Assembly: GCA_964016875.1 (NCBI GenBank)
Contig: OZ024733.1
Location: forward strand, 23,231,324 to 23,295,323
From: Fallopia convolvulus
Taxonomy: Eukaryota > Streptophyta > Magnoliopsida > Caryophyllales > Polygonaceae
Direction: 5' to 3'
DNA: 64,000 nucleotides
A program made the translations under genes and the position numbers. Of this stretch, positions 21,901-33,859 are shown piece after piece; the stretch's first letter is position 1, and the number at the start of each line of letters is the position of its first letter. Under the pieces are notes generated by a model. It saw only the letters and a program-made list of their open reading frames with translations. It made no database searches and was not told the origin of the DNA.

Positions 21901-23164
21901 TTTGCAATTGTTCCTCACTTAGTCGTAAGTCTGTAAATACATTAATACAATAACAAATATTTTATAAGTTTGAAAGTTATGTTAGTGCTAATTAAAAATA
22001 ACGAAACGTGGCATATGATTAATTTTTTAAACTAAAATAAAAAAAATGAGGTCTAATACACGTAAGTATATAGTATACATGTATTATTCATGTGGATTTT
22101 CATTTATCAAAATAGAATTGTTGCATTTTGTAAGAAAAAAATTTCGCTCACCTCTTCTTTAATGTTACTTACAAATCTCTAATTATTGTTAACTTTTTTA
22201 GCATATCTTTCCATCTCCGTATAAAATATAAGTTACAATAGTAAATATATATTGTAACCTTCCATCGGAAACATGTCATAATCTTTTTAATATATTCTAA
22301 CATATTATTATTATAAAAATTAATTATTAAAAATAGATTATCACAAAAAATTATCTATAGATTGAGATATTTCCTTAAATAAGTACATTCTATGATTATC
22401 ACAAAAAAATTTAATATTTTTTTTATCGGAGAATATAATTAATATTTTTTATCGGAGAATATAAATCAACTTAATATTCTCTTTAATAACCAAATAATCC
22501 AACTTGCACACTTATGGATATCTATATATCTTATATCTAGATATTGAAATTAATAATCATACCATAATTAAATATTAGAATATAATGTAATAATGAGTAG
22601 AGATAAAAACTTATCCATAGAATATAATGCAACAATAAGTAGAGATAAAAATTTATCCAAGCACATATAAAATTGATAAAAAAAATTATTAAATAAGTTG
22701 AGGGTATAAAATTGGAAATTTCATAAGGTGATTGAATTACATAATATATAATTGATTAAAAAAAGCATTATTAAAAATAGGTTGGTTGTAATATAAATTC
22801 ATAATGACGAATTTGCCCAAAAGTGCTTCAAGTTTAAAAGATATATATTGATATATTGATTAACCCTACTCAATAGTATCATTTTTTACCCATTTTATCC
22901 AACTTTATCACTTTTTACATCCATTAAATTAAAATATCCTCATTTATTCTCATTTTTACCTCAATTATTCAACTTTTCATTTACCCATACTACTTTATAT
23001 TCTTTTTAATAACCCTGAAATCCGTGCTTTTCGACAAACAAATGGGGACGGATGGAGTATTACACCAACTCAAAAATCCAAGTCAAGGTCGATTAACTTA
23101 TTTATTCAATATAAGTTGGAGCTCTCCTCTGAGGAGTGGAGATCCGAGCTCAAAAAGTACATAA
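21901..23164. other. AT-rich spacer with a Stowaway-like end
   Basis: No gene seen. Bases 23044-23059 read GGGGACGGATGGAGTA, the reverse of the TACTCCNTCCGTCCC end of plant Stowaway MITEs. No matching left end was found, so it is a remnant. Otherwise AT-rich with no long repeat. Confidence 0.4.
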
Positions 23165-23394
23165 TGTTAGAGATAAATAAGGGTAAATTATTATCTCTTT
23201 TATATTATATATGTTTTGTTTTTAGTTTATTTTGCCTCATACAGCTTGACAGCCCTTACGACCTTCTATCTTTTTAGCTTTATACGGCAACATCAAATTA
23301 AAATCTTGACCTATAAATAACATGTATAAATCAATGTAATATCATCAAGCAAATCATATCAGATTTCATAAGTTTTCTCCCAAATATCACAACA
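23165..23394 (+). mobile_element. Possible 230-bp solo LTR (copia-like or TRIM)
   Basis: Runs from TGTTAGAGATAAATAAGG to CAAATATCACAACA, with a TATA-like CCTATAAATAAC about 100 bases before the end. It is followed by TGTTATCAACACGAG, resembling the primer-site region of some plant copia elements. No second copy or target duplication was found. Confidence 0.4.
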
Positions 23395-24469
23395 TGTTAT
23401 CAACACGAGAGTTTATCAAAACAAAATACCAACTGAGTGGCTAGATCTCTTGAAGGTAGTACATATTTTATACTGCTTTCAAATTTCTAAACCATAGTTT
23501 TATGGATCATTGTTTTTAATATATAGCTCAATGATATGAGAACTTGCATAAAAAAATTATTTTCTCATATGAAATGAAAGATTTTTGAGCATAAACCTTG
23601 TTACTTTATTAGATCCGAAAGGCTATTACAACAAGATCGGATTTTTCATTCAAGATCAAAATATAAACTCCTAGTTTACATCAAATCTAAACTAAAAAAA
23701 CGATTTTACATACCTATTTTTCCGGATCTATTAAACCCTTTAAATTCGAGACATGTTGATCAAGAGGATTTTATATAGATAAGTATAGTACATATGCTAG
23801 CTTCAAGGAAAAATCGGTCGGAGTGAGACATGTTGATCAAAGTAGAAAACGATGAGGAGGAGGAAGATGAATAGAGGGAGTCGAGAGGATAAGAAGAGAG
23901 TAGACAAGAATATATGGAGAAAATATAAAGAAGAAAAAGAGTGATTATGGGGTGGAGAACGAAAGAATGGGATAAATAGATGAAAGATTAAAATACATAT
24001 AAGGATTTATAGGGGATATTTATTAAGAACCTTCTCCTTTGATTACAAATATGCTTGACTTTCTTCTTTTTCATGCATCTTGAAAATACAATATTCTTCA
24101 TGTAAGTAAAAAAAATCTGATAGAAGAAGTATAAAAGAAAGTGTTTGAAAAATAGAGAGTTTTTGTAATATGAAGTTCTTTGTTCTTCTAATAGACAACC
24201 TTTCACATTTGAGATATTTGATCTAAATACTACTAGACTACTATTTGAGTTTTAGTTTACTTGTCTTAGTGAATAAACTTCCTTCAAACTTGCAAACTTG
24301 ACAAGACAAATAAGATATTTTAATATCCAGACTACTTTGGATATACATTGATCAATTATATCCTTACGTGCATATGTAAATAGAACTAGGTGAATTAAAG
24401 TTCTGACATTTAGATACTGAAATTTCTTTTCTCCAATAAATTATTGTACACGTGTTCAACTAAAAAAAA
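23395..24469. other. AT-rich sequence, no gene recognised
   Basis: Follows the possible LTR. Short frames only; a purine-rich patch at 23840-23960 (GAGGAGGAGGAAG type). Nothing assignable. Confidence 0.35.
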
Positions 24470-25560
24470 GGGGTGTTTCTAAATGGCACCCACTCTACCC
24501 AACACCCACCCTACCCCTTATTACATATAAATAAAGTTTTATTACAATTAACAAAACTTAACACTCTCATTTTCACCCTCATCTTCTCCTCCTCTCTCTC
24601 TTACCAAAACCTCATTCCATACAAGATTCAAGGTGTTTGAAGGCTCAAAATCAAGCTTTGAGTGTATTAATCTCCACAAAATTCACTCCTACAAGCAATC
24701 ATGGTAAGTTTCATCTATAAATTCACCCAATTTTAATTCCATTGAACTTTTAGATCTAGGTTTTCAAAGAAATTTATGTTTTACTTTAAAATTATTCAAA
24801 GTAGGTTTTATATTAAAGATTTGAACCAATTTTGAAAGATAAAAACGATTTATGCAAAGATTTAATGATCAGAGGTAAAAAAGGGTGAAAATGATGGTGG
24901 TTGTCGGGGGCTGTTGCGGCCGAGTGCGAGCTTGAAGATGACATGGCCGTGACAGCCAGGACGGCCATGAGGCCGTAACGAACAAAACATCCATGGCCGT
25001 CACGACCATGGTACGCACAGCCGTTACGGTTGATTGCGTCTCAGTCGTAACGACCATGCCCAACTGCTAGGTGCTTTTGATTGTATTCGAGACTGAATAC
25101 TTTCGATTCATATTTCAGATGTCGAGGTGCTTAGAGACTGGTTTAGAGACTCGATCAGCTTGTTATCGATGTCGTCAGGGGCGAAGTGAGTAGATAGCAT
25201 CGATTCCATTGGCCCTAGAAGTTCCGGAGGTTTCGGTGGCCCATGTGGCCCGATGGCCCACGAGGTTCAATAGTTTGCGGTGGCACCCTATAACTTTAGA
25301 TGGGGGATCGCCGGATTGTGTTCAAATCATTGTAGTTCGACACGAGGAGCAACTCACAACCATGTTTCGCTGGGGATCCGACACCTACGATCCATACTCC
25401 TGTTGTACCGAGTACTTGAGTCCTGACACCAAGTTCTCGGTGTGGATGGGGAGCCGACAAGTGAGGCGCTACGCCAGCTCCGACTAGAGGTTCTAGACGT
25501 AGGAGACAACTCCGTCCAGGTGAGTGTCAGATCGTGCCATTGCTCACCCATCTTGCACCA
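24470..25560 (+). other. Promoter-leader-intron unit with repeated GGCCGT/ACGACC words
   Basis: A TATA-like CATATAAATAAAG (about 24524) precedes a CT-rich leader, then CAATCATG|GTAAGT at about 24700 (possible donor right after an ATG) and TTTCAG|ATGTCG at about 25118 (possible acceptor). The intervening 'intron' carries at least five copies of a CATGGCCGTNACGACCATG-like word (24935-25060). An open frame at 25209-25487 follows, without a domain I recognise. The layout mirrors the internal leader and intron of the Athila-like element at 41.6-42.5 kb, so this may be a retrotransposon remnant. Confidence 0.35.
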
Positions 25561-26435
25561 AGAGGCCTAGAAATCTCGGATTTGCTATATGGCTTCGAGG
25601 AGCATGTAGCCCACCATGTCTACGTTGGCACCATAAGTCAATTATTTATAATATATGATAAATATGTGTAACATTTATGTTTGATTTTGTAACACCCCTA
25701 TTTTGCAACGATGAGTATTACCACCAGTGACCTCAGATTTTACCGTTCAAAGTTACCCAAGACTTTATAAGGTATTTAACTTAAATAAAATGCGGAAATT
25801 CAAAGATAATACATGATATTAAAGGTGTTGAAACATGAGACTTTTGTCATTACATCTTAAAATGTTTCAAAACGACATAATACAATAGAGTTTAAGCAGC
25901 ATAATTAATAAGACATTATTCTTGCAAAGCATATCAAAACCAAAATACGAGAGAAAACAACTTCAAGAATGACCCGTCCTTTCTTCCTTCATCTTCTGAT
26001 TCTTCGTCTTTAAACTTTCGAGAGAAGTTTCCTAGAGTCTGGCATTTGTCGCGAAGGGCGACAAATACCAAGCAAAAATGCGGAAAATAGCGGAATTTGT
26101 CTAAGGAGACTAAGCAAGTGAGAATGGAAATTCTCAAGGGTAATATGGTAATTTTAATATTTCATCAAAGAGATATAGGCGAGAGGTACTTGAGAGTTAT
26201 AATCTTTATGTGGAGCTTAAGGACGGAAATGAGTCGATCTCGAAGTGAGATAACTTTGATATGAAAAGAAAGAACTACGAGATTGTAGATCCTTTTAGAG
26301 TACAAATAATGTTGGGAACGTTTTAATTACACAACAAGTTTTAGAAGCCTCTCACGCCCTTTTCAGACACCAACCAACCTCATCATATTCGGTGCTCTAG
26401 ATCGGGGATGGTGGCCCGAAGGCGCTTAAGTAACA

Positions 26436-28277
26436 TGTAACATCCCCGACCAAAGTGCATACGTCATTTTGCATTCATATAAAATTGATAGTATATGCAT
26501 AGTATATTGGCATGATATATAGTGAGTTTTTAAAAGTAATATTTATTTTCGAATTAAATTTATTATATTTTAAAAAGTTTTTAAGTAAAAATTAATTATT
26601 AATTATTTCAGGGTAAAGTTTGTAGTAAAGAAGATTTGAGGGTAAAAACTGCAATTTATGAAAAGTTTGGCCGACTTAATATTGAAACCGACTTTGCTCA
26701 ATTGCTTTATATATCTTGTGGTTGTTCAATTGAAGTTACGTAAGAAATCCAAAAAAAGAGAGAGGGGGAGAAAAGTGAGAGAGAGAGAAAAAGTTGAATT
26801 TGAAAGATTTCGGTTGTTTTATTTTGGATCTGGTACAAGATCTGTTCAATCGGGTTTTAATCTTGAAGTACAAGCTTGATTTGGTAAGTTTTTAATTAGT
26901 TATTGGTTTATCTGGATTTTTCTAATTTTTCCAGATCTAGATCTACAGTTGCTTTTGATTCGAAAATCAGTCGATTTATAGTTCTGAGAGGGTGTTTTCG
27001 ATATCGGATTTATATTCGGTAAAAGATTTCAGAGTATTTTTAGGGTTTTTCTTGTAAGGATATTAGGGAGACCCTTGATCAAGTTTTTCAGAAAGGTTTG
27101 AACTAGAAAAATGTTCCTTTATATATATAGTTTATCGTTGTCAAGTTTTAAAGGATTTAGAATTATACACAAGAAGTTATAATGCATTCTGGCATTTCAT
27201 TGCATTTGGGGTTAGAGTTTGTAAGAGTAAATAGCCTAATTTGCATTGGGTTATATATAGGAGCACAAGCAATAGATCATGGTCAAAGAGAAAGGGAAGA
27301 GATATAGTATCTGTCTTGAACAGGTGAGTATAGACCGGAGATTCAATCCTATGTGCTATATGTGAAATATGAATATATGGATATATGCTCTATATGTGGT
27401 ATATGGATATATGTGATATATGTGCTATATGAGCTATATGGATATATGTGGTATATGGATTATATGGATATATGTGTTTTATATGATAGCTTTGAAATTT
27501 CCAGAGTTGTTTGCACAGAAAGTATGTTAACAGATGGCATATGATATATGGTTACATGATGCACTTGATTGCATAGCATATTGCAATGAGATTAAAAGGA
27601 CTTCTGACTGTCTTGCCCTGAATTTGTATCACAGGACCTACGGGTCATACAAGATCTTCGGATCATACAGGATCTTCGGATCAATACAGGATCTACGGAT
27701 CATACAGGACCTACAGGTCATAATTCTTACAGGGACCATAAGAGTCCATATACAGTAAACCCGGGGCAGATTCAGGCTTGAACAGTTCACAGAATAATGA
27801 ATCGGATACATCAGCATTTGGATTTGCATAGTAAATTCATATATGACATATATAATATGTATGAATATGTATAGTGACCAATTGTTTGGCTTTGTGTGAA
27901 ATAATTGATGATGGTTTATATTCACTGAGTATGCGACTCACGTAAATCGCAAAATAATTTTTCAGGTTCAGCTAGAACTTACTGGCATGTGTCTCTTTTA
28001 GAGGTCACATTCATATAGGTCGGCCGACTGAAACTCAATGCAACCTTCTCCTCCTCATTTTGCATCTTAGACATATGGCTTGTAATATAAGTTAGAGTGA
28101 CAGATGTTTTAGTATGAGAAGTAATGACATAGAATTATGTGTGTGTGTGTGCGCAACCTTTTATGGTTGTTACTTTCTGCTTTGTGCTTACGTGAATAGT
28201 TGGTATATGTGAATTATCTCTTTATATAAGAGATAAGTTTTTATTAAGGATACATCATAGGGAGTAAGGGTGTCACA
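26436..28277 (+). mobile_element. Tekay solo LTR with TSD TAACA
   Basis: Starts TGTAACATCCCCGACC and ends AAGGGTGTCACA, flanked by TAACA on both sides (26431-26435, 28278-28282). It matches the 5' LTR at 33860-35634. The other family L copy has an empty site at about 58305-58325 (GGCGGGTACTTAATCGCC), which confirms the insertion point. Contains AT-rich TATATG repeats and an 18-bp tandem array. Confidence 0.92.
27634..27722 (+). repeat. 18-bp tandem array GATCTWCGGATCATACAG in the solo LTR
   Basis: Five units: GACCTACGGGTCATACAA, two GATCTTCGGATC-type units, one GATCTACGGATC unit and a GACCTACAGGTCAT end. Each unit centres on a GATC..GATC dyad. The homologous site has about three units in the LTR at 33860 (35012-35078) and one in the LTR at 55076. 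Confidence 0.85.
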
Positions 28278-28408
28278 TAACAAACCCACCTTAACAAGCC
28301 CGAATAAGCATTCAGATTGAAAAGACAATCATCGAAAAGACGAGAGCCGGGTTGGTCTTCCAAGTTGTACTAATCCAACCTGGTTCATTTTAATTAATGT
28401 GCACTAGC

Positions 28409-28840
28409 TAGACCTCTCAATCGGGTCGGGTCGGGCGGGTTCGGGTTGAGTCGGGTTCGGGTCGTTACGGATCACGGGTTAAACCGGGTCAGGTCGATGC
28501 GGGTTTTCGGGCTGGTCGGGTTGACCAGCGGGTCAAAAACATTGAATTTTTTATGATTATTAAAAAAGTTTTTTATTAAATAATAATATTTTATTTTAAT
28601 ATATTATTTTATGTATTTTAATAATAAAATATATTATATTTTTTAAAATAAATTTTATATATTTAATAAATATACTAAATCGGTCAACCCAACGGGTTTC
28701 GCGTTTCAACCCAACGGGTTTCGGGTCTATCGAGTTTCGGTTCACTTCGGGTTTCGGGTTCAAATTTTCGGGTCTTGAGCCTAAAATTTTCGGGCGGTTC
28801 GGGTCGGGTTTGCGGGTCGGGTCAGATTTTGACAGCTCTA
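28409..28840. mobile_element. 432-bp hAT-type MITE rich in GGGTCGGGTCGG
   Basis: Ends TAGACCTCTCAA.. and ..TTGACAGCTCTA, flanked by the perfect 8-bp duplication GCACTAGC (28401-28408, 28841-28848). Sub-terminal GGGTCGGG / CCCGACCC tracts surround an AT-rich core. Copy B of family L carries one GCATTAGC at the homologous place (reverse of 58188-58195), an empty site. An 8-bp duplication indicates hAT. Confidence 0.9.
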
Positions 28841-30333
28841 GCACTAGCACTTATCTTTATTACATAAAACGTTTCATATCATTTATGACTTTTAAGGGTG
28901 TGGAGGCTATGAAAGAGCCGAGTCCACTTAAAGGAACGGAATTCCGACACCTAGCTAGGGTGTAACATCCCTCCAACGAATAGGAGCGGATATAGATCAT
29001 GATTCTTAAGTTGCGGGAAGAGAGGGTGTAACGCCGTACCACTCGACATATTATAGAGAGATGTTTGGGGCCAAACCCGCATCCCTTATTATATATTAAT
29101 TCCATAACGAATCTCAAAAAGAGATTTAAACAAGCAAGGCCACACAAACAAGCCTAAAAATATTTCTATTAATAGTAATAATAATAATAACGATAACAAG
29201 AGGTCGTTATTTCTAACAATCGATATTTCCTATATTTATTTATTTTAACACACAAGTTCCCAACATAGAGAAGTTTAACGGAATTGAAATATCTAAAGTT
29301 TCAATGAGAATATCCACTTGCCTTGAATTTTGTTCGATCTTTCACCAGGCTCGGAAATTTAGAATGACTTAGTGAACTCGAAAGCTTTGACCTAACAATT
29401 CGAGATAATATAAAGAAACGAATTTATATTAAAATTCTTATTTGATTTCTTATACAACCTTTTCTTATTTTCTTTCTTTAAGAGAAAGTATTTTATCCTG
29501 AATTATTTATTTTAATAATTTAGGTAGGAGATCCGAATAATAATATTCCTTTATTATTATTTTTAAAGTGAAGTCTTAATTAATTTTTATAAAAATTATA
29601 CTCAAGTAGATGGGCATGCAAAAATGAATTTAATCACATAAATTCCTTTTTAATACCCTCGTGCAATATTTAGTCCATTTAAATAAAAAAATATTATATA
29701 TATGTAAAAATTATTTTTATAATGAAATATAAAATAATATACGAGTCGGAAAATTATACCGAGAGTTAAAGGGGGCGGAATGGCTCGGTTGGACAGAGGA
29801 GGAGGCGGCGAGGCTCCGGCAAGAGGCGACAGGTGCGCGCGACGGCTGGCGTCGAGGGGCGGTGGTCCGACGGCTTCTTCGGTCGGCCAAGGTAGGAGGA
29901 AGAAGGAGTTTTTGTGGATTTTTTTATGGAAAATAATAAGAAATTAAAGGCAAAATAAAATCTGAAAATTAACTTTGATCTTGAGTGAATTTGGAGGAGG
30001 AAGAATAGAGAAATGGTGTGTCTTCTCCTCTAGAACCCACCTCTATTTATAGTGGAAGGAAATATGTATTCAATCCACCACCATGGCTAATGACCTCTCA
30101 TGGAGAAGGAGGTCCTCCATGAATGGTTGAAGGTGTGTTTGTTTGCCATGGGTGGAGAGGTTTGATTGGAGAAGGGAGGTGGAGAGGAAGAAAGATTGGG
30201 GAAGAAAGGAGGTGGAGAGGAAGAGATTGATCTTATGTCAAATCAAAATCCCATCATGGGAGCTTCTTGCAAGAAGGATGGAAAGAAAGAAATAAAGGAT
30301 TTTTTATTTATTTTAATGACAAGAAAGTCTTGA

Positions 30334-30399
30334 TAGCATAGCGGAATTGAGGAGTGTTTGTTATGTGGAAAGTGCAAGAGGTCATGGGTTTAAGTCCCA
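30334..30399 (+). repeat. tRNA-like A/B boxes inside family L copy A
   Basis: TAGCATAGCGG (30334-30344) and GGGTTTAAGTCCC (30387-30399) resemble pol III A and B boxes at tRNA-like spacing. They lie about 256 bp from the 3' end of the repeat. Copy B has better boxes at the same place, so they belong to the family. No full cloverleaf is evident here. Confidence 0.5.
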
Positions 30400-30704
30400 C
30401 CTCTCGCATTTTTCTTTTGCCCACATTCCTTTACCTTTTTATTTAAAACTTAATTTAACGGAAATTAAATCAAAATATTGTTTATAATTAATTATTTAAA
30501 TTTTTATTTGCTATCAAATTAAATTTTTAACCAAGTTTATTATTATATTATGGAAAATCATAATAAATAATAATCTTGTTATTTTAGAGAAATAATTAAA
30601 TTAATAAAATAACTGTTTCTTTTTATATAGAAATAGAGTCTAATCGGCTATTACACATTTTGAAATTAAAATATCTTATTACATTATTGTATTACAAGAG
30701 CGTC

Positions 30705-31759
30705 TTCTCCCACTGAAGTTTCGTACCGACATACACAACTTATAGAGTGGCCACAAACGGGAGATGGTGACTGGCTTGATATTGTCAAGGATAGCAGGCT
30801 TCCCCATCTGCAACGCAATATGCACCAACATGTTCATAGTGGCCTTATAAAGGCATTCATTGAGAGATGGCGTCCAAAGATGAGTTCTTTCCATATGCCA
30901 TGGGGTGAGATGGCGATTACGCTGCATGATGTGGCGCTCATCCTCGACCTTAGGATCGACGGGGATGCAGTTGTGCCAAATGGAGCTGGTGGAGGTTCTC
31001 TTATTTCCCGATTCAAAGAGTTCTTTGAGATGGATGATGTTTGGATGAGTCGGCCACATTACGATAATGCTCGGGGTTGCACATGCACATCTACAAGAGT
31101 ATTGCATGGACCCGACTAAGGACCATGATCCTGACACTGTATGTAGCTTCTAGGTTTCTATTGTATTTGATAGGGTCGACAATTTGTCCTGAAAAGTCTC
31201 AGCATCGGATCCCTATCACATACTTGAATCTTGTACGAGATCACGATGCGGTACAGAGCATGTCTTGGGCTTCAGCCGCACTAACCCATCTATATAGGAG
31301 CATGTCTTGATGGCATCCTGGATCTCTGGTGAGTGCACGAGGGTTAGGGCTAGAGTGGTTTCTGTGTGTTACACGCTATTACAGGTAATTGATCGAACCT
31401 AATTTTTTTTGTTTTTCTTATTTTGGCTAATATTATCCGCTGCACTTGTTCATAATGTTTTTTGTATAGTCTTGGATCTTTATGTACTTTCCAGCATTTC
31501 GCCATGTCGTGATTGCTGAGGAGGTATAATTTGGGATAATTTGCCTTTGTTATGTACTTATTTTTAGCTAACAATTATTTTGTTATATATGCAGCGCGTG
31601 CAGTAGGCGTTAGGTTATCTTTCACAATGGGCGACATATGTAGGTGTGCACCCACCAGAGATTCAAGATGCCATCAAGAGATCTATACATGTCATGGGAG
31701 GACAGGTGCCTGGATATGGCAATGTAGATCATGTGGAGGATGATGACGAGGATATGTAG
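30705..31759 (+). pseudogene. Plant mobile domain (PMD, MAIN-like) gene, broken
   Basis: The frame around 30760-31119 shows the PMD core (WLDIVKDSRL, LIKAFIERWRPKMSSFHMPWGEM, ITLHDVALILDLRIDG). After a frame change the next part (31100-31310) has YVASRFLLYLIGSTICPEKS and SWASAALTHLYRSM, again typical of PMD. A last acidic exon-like piece (about 31600-31759) ends VEDDDEDM and stop. Host PMD proteins such as MAIN and MAIL1 act in silencing and genome stability; this copy is probably transposon cargo. Whether the frame change is an intron or a mutation cannot be settled by eye. Confidence 0.7.
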
Positions 31760-32280
31760 TTCTGATGATTATGGATTTCTATTTTGATTATGTAGTTGTG
31801 ATGATTATGCTCGGATATGCATTTCTATTTTGATTATTTAGTTCTGATTATATATGATTATGATTATGCTTGGATATGGATTTCTATTTTGATTATGTAG
31901 GATTATGATTATCCTCGAATATGGTTGATAAACTAAGTAGAAAGTAGATACTTCAAAGTAGTATTACACCTTCAGGTCGTACTTGGAAGCGAACTAATTG
32001 AAAGAAACTAGGTCCATTAAAATGGGGTGATCATCCTTGGGAGCAAATCTGTATTTGTTGAATCGTTGGAGCAACTGACGATGAATGCTAAATGCGGCGA
32101 TGACATAATTATTTTTCCACATGGGAACTACAAGTGGCAGTGACTAATCATCAAGGAAGAACACCTACAAATTGAATTTGAAATGTACATACCTATTTGT
32201 TGTGCTACATTGAAAGTTTCAAACCGTATCTGTCCAAGCTGAAACAATTCTAGTCTTATACGACTCAAGCCACTTGCTTC
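31760..32280. other. Spacer with GATTATG repeats and possible transposase 3' end
   Basis: Bases 31770-31930 repeat TTGATTATGTAG / GGATATGGATTTCTATT four or so times. Minus-strand 32150-31970 contains an open piece (VVPMWKNNYVIAAFS) without a recognised domain; it could be a 3' exon of the transposase gene. Confidence 0.3.
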
Positions 32281-33692
32281 TTACATATCGAACGAGATTT
32301 TTCTGACCACCCACTTTGCCTCAAATTTAGCCAACTCTCTATTGTACCGCTCCACACTTGTTACCCTAAACATTGCTCTGTAATCATGGGCGGAACATGT
32401 TGCAATTGTGGGATTCTTGGTTACACTCTTTGCCCTTCCTTCGATTTTCATTAGAATGTGAAACCTATAGAGGAGGTGTTTCGAACTTGGAAATAAGGCA
32501 TATAATGCATTTATCAAAGCCTTCTCTATGTCTGTCACCATACAAGGGGGCGTCCTTTGCACACTTTCACAAAGATTTACAAGTTGTTGCGCAGTCCAAG
32601 TGTAGTTTTCTTCTCACTCATGGGCCAAGAATGCACCCGCCACAGTATAGTTCTTCCATGTGGATGTGAAGCCGACAATTTCTAAGAAGGGCAAGTTGTA
32701 CCTGCATGAAATGCATTCGTGAGACCTTAAACTTAAAAAGTAAAGAGTAAATTGTCGAATTTTCACATTACTTACTTGTTTGTGTTGTATGTGGAATCCA
32801 ACAGTAAAACATAGGGAAACACCTTGAGAAGAGATATCAAATCAGGACTGGCAAAGAACAAATTTGTAATCCTGTTCGTCTTCTCATCTTCCAAGTGTCT
32901 CACAAAGTACTTATTCTTCCTAGCTTTATGGAAGAATTCTTGGACCATTGTTCTACCTTCCATTAGTTCAGCACGTAGACTATATTGTCCATTGTACACT
33001 TGCCTCTTGCTGGTGTAGTTCAACGGAAATTCAGTCAATGTACATGCAACATGGTTTGTTGTACAATTGCTACGTGTCATCATCTTCAAAACATCTTTCT
33101 TCTCCGGTGTGAGCCTTCCGGCCAGTGGGTGGCCATACAAACTAGATCCAATCTTATAGTTGTGAATAGCATAAACAACAACAATCTTCCATGCTCCTCC
33201 AAACTGCTGTTGACACTTCAATCTAAATCGACATCCACATTTCTTGTTTTAGCACCTTTTGCGAACTGAATTATTCACACTTTTCGATGGGGTGTGCTTG
33301 CCCTCTCTCTCACAAGGTAGCCATGTCTTTCCAAGATGAGTCATATCTGACTTTCTATCCCGACCTATTATTATGCACATGTTATTTTGAATACCGACCT
33401 CTTTAACCCAAGAAATGGCCTACTCTCGGGTATCAAATGCTGTATCGGTGGTAAACAAATGCGATTAATCTTCCGACACCTCCTCTAGGACCTCATCTAT
33501 GTGATTTGCAAACTGCAGATGAATACTAAGAGGTGGGAAACCAAACATGGCCGTTGTATATTGTACTTGCTCTGTCGGCAATGGTACACGATTTGGAAAT
33601 CTGAACATGGTTGGGTATGTCTGTACTTGCTCTATCGACATGGTGCACGAGGTGGAAATCCGAACATGACTAGAGTATATTGTGCTTGCCAC
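32281..33692 (-). pseudogene. FAR1/MULE-type transposase, decayed
   Basis: From the right: tandem repeats of about 20 residues (PTEQVQYTTAMFGFP type, 33692-33465), a CGCRFRLK zinc-binding motif (about 33240), then 33221-32772 with GSSLYGHPLAGRLT and FPYVLLLDSTYNTNK (first catalytic Asp region of MULE). After what looks like an intron (about 32700-32770), 32562-32281 has PPCMVTDIEKALINALYALFP (second catalytic Asp) and HILMKIEGRAKS. A stop in the bridging exon and an in-frame stop after the FAR1 motif show loss of function. In live elements it cuts and pastes Mutator DNA. Confidence 0.8.
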
Positions 33693-33850
33693 GACTGTAC
33701 TGGTATAAAACTCGGGAATTCAACCATGCTCGGTGTAGGATGATATTTCCCCGATGACAATGGTACATGAGTTGGGAATCCGACGACCGGTGTACTCTAT
33801 ACATAATTCGGAAATCCAAACATGGTTGTTGTATTCGCCAGATTTTGATG
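33480..33850 (-). repeat. About 60-bp coding tandem repeats at the transposase N terminus
   Basis: Five to six diverged units of roughly 60 bp, recognisable by AAATCCGAACATGG..GTATATTGTACTTGC..GGTACACGA. On the minus strand each encodes about 20 residues, so the array keeps frame. Confidence 0.7.
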
Positions 33851-33859
33851 CGTACTCTC

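Larger units (their letters stand above)
25688..30655 (+). mobile_element. Family L: large solo-LTR-like repeat, copy A
   Basis: Begins TGTAACACCCCTATTTTG and ends GGCTATTACA, flanked by GATTT (25683-25687) and CATTT (30656-30660), a 4/5 match for a 5-bp duplication. Copy B at 50341-59040 (minus) aligns at the start, around the two nested insertions, over about 28860-29200, the GC-rich block (about 29770-29900) and the 3' end. Without its nested solo LTR it is about 3.1 kb. TG..CA ends suit a long LTR of a chromovirus-type element, but no internal region is present, so solo LTR is the best reading; a LARD is the alternative. Confidence 0.75.
30656..33859. mobile_element. Mutator-like element with a plant mobile domain gene
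   Basis: Contains a PMD-type gene on the plus strand and a FAR1/MULE transposase on the minus strand, facing each other. PMD proteins are known to occur in Mutator-like elements as well as in host MAIN-like genes. Terminal repeats were not found: the left side abuts family L and the right side is cut by the Tekay 5' LTR at 33860, so the limits are those of the interval, not proven ends. Confidence 0.6.

Noticed and set aside
25209..25487. A PMD-related C-terminal fragment
   Set aside because: Faint resemblance only (FRW, DP and Cys spacing); not enough to name.
27345..27490. TATATG-rich open frames (also at 34785 and 55972)
   Set aside because: They are AT-rich repeats within Tekay LTRs, present in all copies and not protein-coding.
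28409..28840. Telomere-like or satellite array (GGGTCGGG words)
   Set aside because: Clear terminal repeats and an 8-bp duplication make it a hAT MITE.
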